The notes beneath the pieces are model-generated. The model saw only the letters and a list, made by a program, of their open reading frames with translations. It made no database searches and had not been told where the DNA came from. From NCBI GenBank assembly GCA_016617855.1, contig JAECUM010094177.1, forward strand, positions 1 to 64,000: a DNA stretch of 64,000 nt, in the 5' to 3' direction. Of the stretch, positions 59,801 through 64,000 are shown piece after piece. Source of the DNA: Megalonaias nervosa (taxonomy: Eukaryota > Mollusca > Bivalvia > Unionida > Unionidae). The stretch's first letter is position 1. The number at the start of each line of letters is the position of its first letter. A program made the translations under genes and the position numbers.

Positions 59801-60161
59801 CAAATGTTCAATCCAACCCACCACTCCTACACTTGTCAAGTAAATTAGTGTGATTGTTGTCAAATCGGTCTTTGGCCTGGTGTATGGCCTCAATGTACTC
59901 AGCTCATTACTGATGATAAGAAAATATGTAGGGTTTTGTGTTTGCATTGACCACTCAGGAAAGGTTACATTTGCCAACCCAACGAATAATCTAGAAATAT
60001 ACAAAACAAAGTGTTTTACTACACATTGATAATAGATGTGTCTATTTTTACAGGTCCAGTGCGATGACTGTGACAAATGGTACCATACAGTCTGTGTTGG
60101 CACCAGCTATGAGAAGGTCAAGGACACTGACATCCATTTCAATTGTGGCTTTTGTGAATAA
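26226..60161 (+). CDS. TCF19: TCF19-like protein (FHA domain plus PHD finger), 7 exons seen, first exon missing
   Basis: Exons: 26226-26409, 29167-29283, 34301-34779, 42073-42146, 48589-48654, 54671-54828, 60054-60161. Every junction is AG/GT and every phase matches, giving 394 residues plus an unseen N-terminus. The protein holds an FHA domain (about residues 1-105), an acidic Ser-rich linker, two basic clusters likely to act as nuclear localisation signals (VKRKRRGP, GKKRKRTKK), and a C-terminal PHD finger. FHA followed by PHD in a protein of this size is the TCF19 layout. Human TCF19 is about 345 residues, and its PHD finger is reported to read H3K4me3. FHA domains bind phosphothreonine peptides, so a nuclear chromatin role is expected. 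The upstream exon must end with two bases of a split codon; I did not find it between 20.6 and 26.2 kb. The gene spans at least 34 kb because its introns are packed with repeats. Confidence 0.88.
26655..26830 (+). repeat. Dispersed repeat, copy 1
   Basis: It shares order and sequence with 47040-47225: TTTTAGTCGGAAATCTG, a T-rich block, a second T-rich block, ATTTGTTCCTGGATGTAATT, then AGGAAAGACGGTAACAAGAC. It is diverged, but collinear over 170 bp. Confidence 0.65.
27079..27183 (+). repeat. 33-bp minisatellite, array 1
   Basis: About three diverged units of TACTTGCTTTACCTGAACTC followed by ATGGGTGTGGTAA. It is the same unit as the array at 28096-28246. Confidence 0.8.
27450..27845 (+). pseudogene. 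Decayed zinc-finger N-terminus of a hAT-type transposase (tentative)
   Basis: One frame reads VHCGECALDFCVAHCGRSDVE, which parallels the CxxC, GGRDD, HxxxxKH segment at the start of the hAT transposase at 55.6 kb. A second frame (27564-27848) continues KDTSKSLSSFFKAHCPTVMK. Stops and frame changes are frequent. The assignment rests on this short resemblance only. Confidence 0.35.
28096..28246 (+). repeat. 33-bp minisatellite, array 2
   Basis: About 4.5 units of TAATACTTGCTTTACCAGAA followed by CTCATGAGTGTGG. The unit length is a multiple of three, so the minus strand reads as an 11-residue protein repeat that I do not take as a gene. Confidence 0.9.
29167..29283 (+). CDS. TCF19: TCF19-like exon: second part of FHA domain
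   Basis: The acceptor TTTACAG ends at 29166, the donor GTATGT starts at 29284, and both sides are phase 0. It encodes MDGKHILEEGDKITFGH and SSSEFQFV. The EGDxITFG strand closes an FHA sandwich, and the SSEFxFxF ending is shared with TCF19. Confidence 0.9.
29440..29705 (+). repeat. Dispersed repeat related to 35936-36490
   Basis: It shares several segments with 35936-36490, for example TTTGACAAAATCTGATAGCATCC, compared with the ACCAAATTTGATAGAAAGCA and GGGCTTTCAGAATTGTACAA segments there, and ATATGGCCACC. Both are strongly diverged and partly internally repeated. Confidence 0.45.
29785..32205. repeat. 2.4-kb inverted repeat (foldback) with about 0.85-kb arms
   Basis: The left arm (29785-30808, minus the MITE) is the reverse complement of the right arm (31304-32205). 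Collinear landmarks include GGTGGCAAATTCAAA, ATTTACAATGACAGAATTCAG, GTCATTATAAGAGTAC, ACTGGTTCTTCT, CTGGTGGGACTCC and GTTTTAAAA. The spacer is about 490 bp. By eye the arms are roughly 75-85% alike. No gene was recognised inside. Confidence 0.75.
30300..30477. mobile_element. Pogo/mariner-like MITE, 178 bp, TA target duplication
   Basis: The ends are CAGTGAAACCTGTCTTCAAA and, on the other strand, CAGTAGAACCTGTCTTGAAA, flanked by TA on both sides. Inside, ACCACCTGTCTTGAGAGACC-like segments are repeated. It is absent from the matching place in the right arm of the surrounding inverted repeat. Confidence 0.85.
32262..32477 (-). repeat. SINE family A, minus strand
   Basis: The tail TTGTTGTTGTA at 32262 is followed by the reverse complement of the SINE body. 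The tRNA-like head is in GCGCTTTAGACCAC, ending at GGGGCCCC. A run of 10 G at 32341-32350 interrupts the body. Confidence 0.8.
32994..33238 (+). repeat. SINE family A, full-length, with 12-bp target duplication
   Basis: It starts GGGGCCACCGAGTGGTCTAA, has a B-box-like GGGTTAGAGTC, and ends in CAACAACAACAA. The direct repeats CACACCACCTCT lie at 32982-32993 and 33239-33250 and are identical, which points to a recent insertion. Confidence 0.9.
34301..34779 (+). CDS. TCF19: TCF19-like exon: acidic, serine-rich linker
   Basis: The acceptor ATATTTCAG ends at 34300, and the donor GTACAG starts at 34780. It enters in phase 0 and leaves with two bases (AG) of a split codon. It opens with FEKVPCSDTNSE, then an acidic run CDEEAEEEEEEEEEDD, then Lys/Asn/Ser/Asp-rich low-complexity sequence (DEVKNNADIISDNEDSDD). 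This is the part of the protein with least expected conservation. Several Ser/Asp patches are likely casein-kinase-2 type sites (inference). Confidence 0.87.
35359..35448 (+). repeat. 30-bp minisatellite, 3 units
   Basis: Three units of CTTTCTGTACCATGATTTGG followed by TTGGTTNANT, with one or two differences each. Confidence 0.9.
35815..35935 (+). repeat. About 27-bp minisatellite
   Basis: Five units of ATAGTACAAAAAAAACCC plus TTTATATAA, varying in the length of the A run. Confidence 0.9.
35936..36490 (+). repeat. Dispersed, internally repeated element
   Basis: It is built from diverged copies of a unit with CAGAATTTGACCAAA, ATAGAAAGCATCC and CAAATATGGCCA-like parts, and is related to 29440-29705. 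The 71-codon minus-strand frame at 35944-36159 is taken as accidental. Confidence 0.45.
36765..36955 (+). repeat. Tandem duplication, unit about 93 bp
   Basis: Two near-identical copies, each with AAGTTTGAATCTGGGAG, TTTGTGAGATAG and AAGTATTATCGAAGAAAC. Confidence 0.9.
37170..37285 (+). repeat. Minisatellite shared with 38985-39085
   Basis: The unit contains AAGTGAATTCATGAGTAAAA and CAAATTCATGAATACAGGTG. The same unit recurs 1.8 kb downstream at 38985-39085 in the same orientation. Confidence 0.7.
37479..37746 (+). repeat. SINE family A, full-length, with 10-bp target duplication
   Basis: This is the best copy in the window. A tRNA-like head with A box (TGGCCGAGTGGTCTAAAGCG) and B box (GGTTCGAGTC) is followed by a body with GTGAGAAAGCTTGCCAGTAG and GGCCGCCATGTATAG, and a tail of about 13 CAA units. 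The direct repeats AAATGCTATA lie at 37469-37478 and 37747-37756. The head resembles a class II tRNA (Leu/Ser type). Confidence 0.93.
38845..38879. repeat. (TA)n microsatellite
   Basis: About 17 TA units. Confidence 0.95.
38985..39085 (+). repeat. Minisatellite, second array of the 37170 unit
   Basis: Contains AGTAAAAGTGAATTCAGGAG and ACAGCAAAAGTGAATTCATA. See 37170-37285. Confidence 0.7.
39135..39305 (+). repeat. About 31-bp minisatellite
   Basis: Five units of CCAGTTNATCTACCATTGAT followed by GTTAATTAATT. Confidence 0.92.
39660..39765 (+). repeat. 38-bp minisatellite
   Basis: About 2.7 nearly identical units of TTTGTCCCTTACAAGAGGAA followed by TGATGAAATCCTGCCCAC. Confidence 0.95.
39955..40600 (+). 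repeat. Irregular minisatellite (CTGGACCTTGTTGGT), split by a MITE
   Basis: About ten units with the core TCTGGACCTTGTTGGTNTAA and TGTACTTCCATTTCA, 36 to 48 bp apart. One unit lies before the MITE at 39991-40179 and the rest after it. Confidence 0.85.
39991..40179. mobile_element. hAT-type MITE, 189 bp
   Basis: The terminal inverted repeats are CAGGGGTTGGCAACC and, from the other end, CAGGAGTTGGCAACC. The flanks GTCTAATG and TTCTAATT look like an eroded 8-bp target duplication. It is inserted at the edge of the minisatellite that follows. Confidence 0.75.
41049..41218. mobile_element. hAT-type MITE, about 170 bp
   Basis: The left end is CAGGGGTCTCAAACAC, and the right end read from the other strand is CTGGGGTTTCAAACTC. 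The flanks GTCCATAC (41041-41048) and GTCTATAT match at six of eight positions, as expected for an old hAT target duplication. Confidence 0.7.
42073..42146 (+). CDS. TCF19: TCF19-like exon: Ser/Lys-rich linker
   Basis: The acceptor CTATTTTCAG ends at 42072, and the donor GTTTGT starts at 42147. The first T completes the AG left by the previous exon to a serine codon. It encodes ASSNSKAKSKASDHFSFSDD and SSSD, and leaves one base (phase 1). Confidence 0.82.
42264..42375 (+). repeat. Dispersed repeat, partial copy 2, inverted relative to 47318-47412
   Basis: GCTGGTTTTAAAATTAGGGT and AGGTAGGTTTTTT, then GTACTTAGCACTTCAAGTAC, appear in reverse complement at 47318-47412. Confidence 0.75.
42930..43290 (+). 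repeat. Diverged tandem duplication, unit about 185 bp
   Basis: Two copies with shared blocks: CTCGCAAAGCC / CTCGCGAAGCC, GATTAATTTGCTTCA-like blocks, and GGCAAAACATTTAAAAC-like blocks. Confidence 0.6.
43339..44885. mobile_element. TA-flanked DNA transposon (pogo/Tigger-like), non-autonomous, 1.55 kb
   Basis: The left end is CACCTCTCCCTCCATAACTC, and the right end on the other strand is CATCACTCCCTCGATAACTC. Both are bounded by TA. The TIR continues as CGCGCAC-like sequence. An internal copy of the end motif (GCGCGAGTTACCGAGGGA at about 43404) lets the left end fold. No transposase was recognised; the 84-codon open frame at 43584-43838 has no DDE-type features. Confidence 0.8.
45420..46485 (+). 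repeat. 40-bp minisatellite, about 26 units
   Basis: The unit is ATTTACACTTGTACATATGG followed by ATATCTACCTATCCATACAC. Two unit types alternate irregularly (TATGGATATC and TGTGGACATC). Nearly all units lack stop codons in all three plus frames, and 40 is not a multiple of 3, so long overlapping open frames arise (45497-46015, 45796-46134, 46200-46502). They are not genes. Confidence 0.95.
46622..47035 (+). repeat. GGTTGATAGATGTGTA minisatellite, part 1
   Basis: Units of about 24 bp (GGGCTGGTTGATAGATGTGT plus AATA), turning into longer composite units toward 47 kb. Confidence 0.93.
47036..47412. repeat. Dispersed repeat, copy 3 (long copy)
   Basis: The left part (47040-47225) matches 26655-26830. 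The right part (47318-47412) is the reverse complement of 42264-42375. It lies between two arrays of one minisatellite. Confidence 0.7.
47680..48350 (+). repeat. GGTTGATAGATGTGTA minisatellite, part 2
   Basis: About 25 units of ATGGCTGGTTGATAGATGTG plus TATTAGGG and variants, the same family as 46622-47035. The 221-codon minus-strand open frame across it is an artefact of the repeat. Confidence 0.93.
48589..48654 (+). CDS. TCF19: TCF19-like exon: basic cluster
   Basis: The acceptor ATTCTTTCAG ends at 48588, and the donor GTAGGC starts at 48655. Phase 1 in, phase 1 out. It encodes QKKAMKPKSSATNVKRKRRG, a probable nuclear localisation signal. It joins in frame directly to the exon at 54671. 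Confidence 0.85.
48955..49195 (-). repeat. SINE family B (tRNA-derived), minus strand
   Basis: On the minus strand it begins with a tRNA-like head, with an A-box-like GTGGCCTAGTGGTTAGAGTC and a B box GGTTCGAACCC, then a body shared with 61628-61994 (GCAGCTGCCTCACT, GTGTTAGGACT). Confidence 0.8.
49325..49505 (+). repeat. Dispersed repeat also at 54490-54650
   Basis: Both share TTCAACTGCARCCTG, CAGATCTGCC-like and TGATCTGCYRGTGCAT segments in the same order. Confidence 0.5.
50028..52932. mobile_element. TA-flanked DNA transposon (mariner/pogo type), non-autonomous, 2.9 kb including a nested insert
   Basis: The left end is CCGTATATACTCGTGTATAA and the right end on the other strand is CCGTATATACTCGCGTATAA, flanked by TA at 50026-50027 and 52933-52934. 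After removing the nested element at 50798-51941, about 1.76 kb remain, with no recognisable transposase. Confidence 0.88.
50798..51941. mobile_element. hAT-like non-autonomous element nested in the TA-flanked element
   Basis: The left end is CATACCTGTCAACTCTCATG, and the right end on the other strand is CATACCTGTCAATTTTTCAA. The direct repeats CCTTACAC (50790-50797) and CCCTACAC (51942-51949) differ at one of eight positions. The left end matches the left end of the hAT element at 55266 at 17 of 20 positions. Open frames at its left end (50786-51069) have no transposase features. Confidence 0.85.
54490..54650 (+). repeat. Dispersed repeat, second copy of 49325-49505
   Basis: It contains a doubled GCATGATGCASTGGCARMTC segment. 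It ends just upstream of the next exon. Confidence 0.5.
54671..54828 (+). CDS. TCF19: TCF19-like exon: basic cluster and first half of PHD finger
   Basis: The acceptor TGTTGCCAGCAG ends at 54670, and the donor GTCAGT starts at 54829. It enters in phase 1 and leaves in phase 0. It encodes GPSDGKKRKRTKKNDTDSSD, then EEELPDGVEWC and the first zinc ligands in YCEADEC (54781-54783 and 54796-54798), then KKPKGKKVQW. The final Trp stands where PHD fingers of this type carry an aromatic-cage residue for H3K4me3. Confidence 0.9.
55075..55265 (+). repeat. Minisatellite of about 75 bp, left part
   Basis: Units with GAGAGATGTAATGGATTT, GTGAACTGTGGGTTATGGT and GGATGGGGTGGTGGTCAGAA. The hAT element splits the array; the right part is 58821-58950. 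Confidence 0.9.
55266..58820 (+). mobile_element. hAT transposon, 3.55 kb, with exact 8-bp target duplication
   Basis: The terminal inverted repeats are CATAGCTGCCAACCCTC at both ends (17 of 17). The target duplication GGTGGTGG lies at 55258-55265 and 58821-58828. The transposase runs in the same direction as the host gene. The insertion is in an intron and inside a minisatellite, so it should be spliced out harmlessly. Confidence 0.95.
55643..58593 (+). pseudogene. hAT transposase, in pieces
   Basis: Segments in order: 55643-56152, N-terminal zinc-finger-like region (FCTQFATNFSIGHGGRDDV, then KHIGSKKH); about 56120-56274, SIATDGSNDRGTTQFYPLVV with the first catalytic Asp in DGS; about 56600-56850, PWKNCLCFGLANALVMIGSK, where the usual second catalytic Asp is replaced by Ala, followed by CPCHLLHLEAKKATDELP; 57100-57700, middle region with a stop at about 57423; 57842-58052; and 58242-58593, the C-terminal dimerisation region (LSKFMLQLLCIPHSNSDSER, VFSLVRKNKTDFR). 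GT donors follow at 56275 and 56851, so some gaps may be real introns. The frame change near 56120 and the missing Asp argue for an inactive copy. Confidence 0.85.
58821..58950 (+). repeat. Minisatellite of about 75 bp, right part
   Basis: Continuation of 55075-55265 beyond the hAT insertion. The first 8 bases are the target duplication. Confidence 0.9.
60054..60161 (+). CDS. TCF19: TCF19-like terminal exon: second half of PHD finger
   Basis: The acceptor TATTTTTACAG ends at 60053. It encodes VQCDDCDKWYHTVCVG and DIHFNCGFCE, then a stop TAA at 60159-60161. With the previous exon it completes a C4HC3 set (C-x4-C-x12-C-x2-C-x4-H-x2-C-x16-C-x2-C). The stop codon overlaps an AATAAA at 60158-60163; whether it is used for polyadenylation cannot be told. 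Confidence 0.92.
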   Translation, partial: VQCDDCDKWYHTVCVGTSYEKVKDTDIHFNCGFCE

Positions 60162-61494
60162 ATGAGCCCACATTTATCTTATTAAGATTATATCATCAAA
60201 CTTTTCCAATGTCCGGAATGAGATTTCTTTTTAACTTTGAATTCATGTGATACTTATAATGAAGTGGTTCGTTTCCTCAAGAGTTACACTTGAATCTTAA
60301 CTCTTTACTCTATAATGAACTCAAGAGTAACACTTGAATCACAACTGTATACTATTTAATGAATTCAAAGGCTACAATTTGTTAAATGACATTATATTTG
60401 TGTGTATTTGATCCATTGGATCTTACACTGTATTACTGGCTATTGAGTTGTTCACCCTGAACTGCCACTGGTGGGCAGGAACATTACCCCACCCCATTTG
60501 TGCTGAACTCTGTAGATGCAAGATGTGTCCAAGGAATGATTCATCTCTTAATGTATTGTAAGTCTTGGTGGAAGTTAATTGTATTTTTAGCAGATTGTTG
60601 TATTATTTTGAGAAAAAGTTAAAGATTTTACATAGCATTTTGTTTCAGAATAGCTGATAATGAAATTTTGGCTTCAGGTACTGTGCAGAATGCAGACAAT
60701 TGTATGAGTTAGTTGTTGTTTTTGTCAAGTATTAACATGTAGTGTCATTGTTAAATATTGTATGAGCACATTTTGAGTTGTGAATATTTTAAGTCTAGTC
60801 CTTAGGATACTTGAATGATCATTTTTCATTGTTGTTATTGTCATTCTGATTTGTTGACATCGCCAGAAATTATTCACATAATCTAGCACAATTTGAAATG
60901 CAGACTACTTATTGAATTTATTGTTACTGAACTTGTGCTTGATAAGTGAAAAATTCCATACTTGGTGAGAAAGTTGAAGGAATCAGCTGTTGAGATGTCA
61001 AACTTTACTTGTCAGGTAGCCTGGGTGAAGTTGAAAATTTTGCTGGCAGGTAAAATTCCCTTTCAGTTGCCCAGAACTTTATGCAGACTATTAAGGAATA
61101 TTCCATATTATTCTGGCATCATCTTGAAAATTTAGATTCCTGGCATGCCAGGTAGAGTATTTTAGTATTTGTTCATCCCAGCTTCATGCCCAGGATGAAT
61201 TATCTAGGCAGCCCTGCTTTAAGTCTAGGATCAAATACTTGGGTGGAAATAATGTGGCATTAGAACCTATATCAAAAGGCCAACTCTTTCTGCTGAAAAA
61301 AATCATGGTCTCATGACTGATCGTAACACTCTCTAATCAATGAATATGTTCACATATAATCTGGTCTTTCAAGAGATGTTGTCTCTCTTAGCAGAGGTCC
61401 TTCAACACAGCTTTACTGTACATTTTTCATTGGAACTCTATTTAACCCAGACCCGGTTATTAGACTGTCTCAGTAACTGCAGTTTCTGGGAATC
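60162..61494 (+). other. 3' untranslated region and flank; no further gene seen
   Basis: AT-rich sequence without supported open frames. The 3' end of the TCF19-like transcript cannot be placed. Confidence 0.5.
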
Positions 61495-62145
61495 GTTTGA
61501 TTTGGTTTGGTTTGGTTGATGGGTTTAATGCTCGTTTCCAGTACATGATAGACTATATATGGTTACCAGTACATTGGTGGAGGAAGATCTGGGGAAGACT
61601 CTGAAATGAATCACCAACCCATGGGAGTGTGTGTGTGATTTAGATTTTTTTACTTATCTTTAAACATTTCTTCAGTCATATCATGACAATGTCTGCATTG
61701 TGGCAGTTTACAATGATGTCTAGCACTAAGGGATCATGTCTGCAGTGTGGCAGTTTATAGTGATGCCTAGCACTGGGGCATCATGCAGCAGACATGTAGC
61801 ATTATGTCCCATCCAGTTACATTATCCTGACACTAGGCTGCTAGTCCTAACACTAACCTCTTATGCTGAGCACAAAGTGAGGCAGCTGCTGGTACCATTT
61901 TTGTTAGTCTTTGGTATGACTCAGCTGGGGTTTGAACCAACGACCTCCTGCATCCAAGGTGGATGCTCTAACCACTTATGCCACCAGAGTGGTGCCAACC
62001 CATAGGAAGCTTTCTCACATACTCAAGTTGGCCAAGCCAAGACTCGAACCCATGAGGTTCGAGTCTTGACTTGATCAGAGGTTCAATGTGAGTGATCTCT
62101 AAAGGTGAGTACCTTAAACCACTTGGCCTCCTGGAACCACTTCTG
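61495..62145 (-). repeat. SINE family A, minus strand, interrupted by a SINE of family B
   Basis: The tail side is at 61495-61627 (TTTGGTTTGG tail, then ATGGGTTTAATGCTCG), and the tRNA-like head side at 61995-62145 (AAGCTTTCTCACATACTCAA to CCACTTGGCCTCC). The two parts fit together once the inner element is taken out. Confidence 0.8.
61628..61994 (-). repeat. SINE family B, nested in the family A copy
   Basis: It is flanked by CCAACCCATGGGAG (61614-61627) and CCAACCCATAGGAAG (61995-62009), a slightly diverged target duplication. The head on the minus strand has A- and B-box-like segments (GTGGTTAGAGCATCC, GGTTCAAACCCC). The body has an internal direct duplication of about 55 bp (CTGCATTGTGGCAGTTTA / CTGCAGTGTGGCAGTTTA). 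Confidence 0.82.
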
Positions 62146-63206
62146 GGAAGCAGTCTTCATCATTGTTTGAAGCAATTCAGTAATCTGGGCTGCATTCAGT
62201 AAAGATAGCTTAATGTACTGGTTACACAGAAGTAAATTTGTCACTATTGAATGGCATGTCCTCATTTAAGGTATTGAGTCAGTTGGATCTCCACTGTCCA
62301 ATGTGGTGATCTGATGGACACCAATAAGAATGATATATTCTGTTGACCAATCAGATCATAATTTTCAAAGTTTGAAAGTGACACATATCATTCAGAAGAT
62401 ATCATTACTAACGATAACTCTCCGCAACATGAACTTGTAACACCTTCATCTTGTATGCTACTAAATCTAAGTGAACTGGGAATTCTAGAGGTCATCAAAA
62501 CATGAACTAACATCACTGTGTGGCAGACCTCGATGTACGACTGGAGATCTATTTTAATCGAATTGGCATCAAGTTGACATTTCATTAAATTCTCTGGCGT
62601 TTAAATTATCCTCTTCAAAGATTACTCAATAAACTCTACTTTGCCTTAGAAAACGTTTAATCCATATCATTGACTAAATAGGTTCAATTATGTATCAGGT
62701 GCAGACACATCAACTATTCCGTATTTTGCGAATTGTTACTACCTTTTAGGTAAACTTCCTTACTCGACATCATATGGATGACATTCTGAAAAATATAAAT
62801 TTTGTTTACTTGTCTGCAGGCATATGACATTCAAGGTAAATTAACCACATATCTGTTCTCCAGGCATCAGTTTACATGTCTCATTTTGACAAGCTTTTTT
62901 CAGTATGAAAACCTCAGCTTACATGTCTCATTTGGATAAGTTTTTCAGTATGAGAAACAAAATTTGCACGCGTTGCTTGCAGCAGTCCATCTCACTCAAC
63001 TGTTTGCTTTGACCAGCTGGTACTATTCTTTGACAGCCCTATACAGTAGGAAGAATATGCAATCACTAGCCTAACAGCATCTAATGCTGGGCTTATTGAA
63101 CAGTCTTGAATCCTTATAATTTTTATAAAAGAGGTATCTAGATCATAGTTCCAGTTGTGTGCTTTATTACACTTGCATTCTTGACACAGTTCTTTATGTG
63201 TGGGCA
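62146..63206. other. No gene seen
   Basis: Non-coding in appearance. A short direct repeat is present at about 62875-62950 (CAGTTTACATGTCTCATTTT, compared with CAGCTTACATGTCTCATTTG). Confidence 0.5.
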
Positions 63207-63390
63207 GGGCCAGGGGTGGCTGAGTGGCAAAACCGATCACTGCCATCTCACCTCAGTCTGTGGGGGTTCAAGTCTCAGGCTCAGCCAATGTTAGAAAGTT
63301 GCCAGTAGCTTCTTCCTCTCCCTGTTATACTGACTGCCATGTATAGTCTGTCTTGCACTAAGAAATGGTGTTAAACTCAAAACAACAACA
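63207..63390 (+). repeat. SINE family A, internally deleted, with 13-bp target duplication
   Basis: It starts GGGCCAGGGGTGGCTGAGTG, has a B box GGTTCAAGTC, and ends in AACAACAACA. The direct repeats TTATGTGTGGGCA (63194-63206) and TTATGTATGGGCA (63391-63403) differ at one position. Confidence 0.9.
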
Positions 63391-63403
63391 TTATGTATGG
63401 GCA

Positions 63404-64000
63404 TCTCAACATGTACTTCATCAGACTGTCTCACAATAAATGTGAAATTCTGCATTTATCATCCACAATTTTAAATGGTATGATAGGAAATGGATTGCAT
63501 GAACTTTATATTTTGCAAGGATGGATGATCATTCTAGGGTCTTATATGAATGGCACACTGACATAGATTACATGTTTGCTTACTACTAGGTTTTGTCATC
63601 CAGATCTTTGAAGTTGAAACATTTTGTATGGTCATTATTGTTAGCTTTACTGGCCAAACACCAGAAGAGCTTATAGGATGGTCTGTTGTCCATCCATCTG
63701 TTAACACAAATTTTATTCCGACTGTTCCTCTTAAACTACTTTGAGAACTGCCCTGAAACTTTATACATACATCCCCCCCCCCCAAAGCTGAGTTGGTCCT
63801 AAATGAAAATCTTGTAATCGTTACTGAACTTAAACGCAAAGTTACTTTGACATGGGTTTTTGACCAGTAGAGTTCTTATGGTGACTAGATGGTCAGAAGG
63901 AAAGTGATGAAAAGAGACCTCAGTATGAACACCATAGTGGCCTGCTTGAAGATATTGTTATCTCTACATCTCTCAGATAGATTGTTATATCAACATGGGT
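63404..64000. other. No gene seen
   Basis: 63600-63850 resembles a common mollusc-type dispersed repeat by eye (CCATCCATCTGTTAACACAA), but no second copy in the window proves it. A C homopolymer lies at 63774-63783. Confidence 0.4.

Larger units (their letters stand above)
54829..60053 (+). other. Intron 6 seen of the TCF19-like gene
   Basis: 5.2 kb, most of it a hAT transposon inserted into a minisatellite. 58.95-60.05 kb has no feature except a short (GT)n run at about 58955-58978. Confidence 0.8.

Overview
The window is animal nuclear DNA. It has spliced exons with GT/AG borders, long AT-rich introns, a Penelope-like element with a GIY-YIG endonuclease, a Ty3/gypsy remnant, hAT and TA-targeting DNA transposons, and tRNA-derived SINEs with (CAA)n tails. 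The SINE body resembles ones common in molluscs, so a bivalve or other lophotrochozoan is the best guess. That guess is an inference; no species marker was seen.

From 1 to about 26 kb I found no host gene. In order it holds: the end of a gypsy pol with RNase H but no integrase, then a polypurine tract and a probable LTR (1-2.4 kb); a broken Penelope-like element on the minus strand (3.6-6.9 kb); a lone LINE endonuclease fragment (9.5-10.0 kb); microsatellites and small hairpin elements; a more GC-rich block at about 16.0-20.3 kb with a badly decayed, protein-primed type family B DNA polymerase and further unidentified decayed coding sequence, all on the minus strand (a Polinton/adintovirus-like endogenous element); and a roughly 0.9 kb palindrome at 23.1-24.1 kb.

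From 26.2 to 60.2 kb there is one host gene on the plus strand. Seven exons with mutually consistent phases encode an FHA domain, an acidic serine-rich middle with two basic clusters, and a C-terminal PHD finger. This is the architecture of TCF19. The first coding exon was not found. A full-length SINE sits 42 bp upstream of the first FHA exon seen.

The introns are unusually rich in minisatellites (units of about 24 to 93 bp) and insertions: a 3.55 kb hAT transposon with an exact 8-bp target duplication, a hAT-like element nested in a TA-flanked element, a TA-flanked 1.55 kb element, two small hAT-type MITEs, a pogo-like MITE, SINEs, and a 2.4 kb inverted repeat whose two arms give a filled and an empty site for that MITE. 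After the gene (60.2-64 kb) lie 3' flank, a SINE nested inside another SINE, and one more SINE. No functional tRNA, rRNA or CRISPR array was seen.
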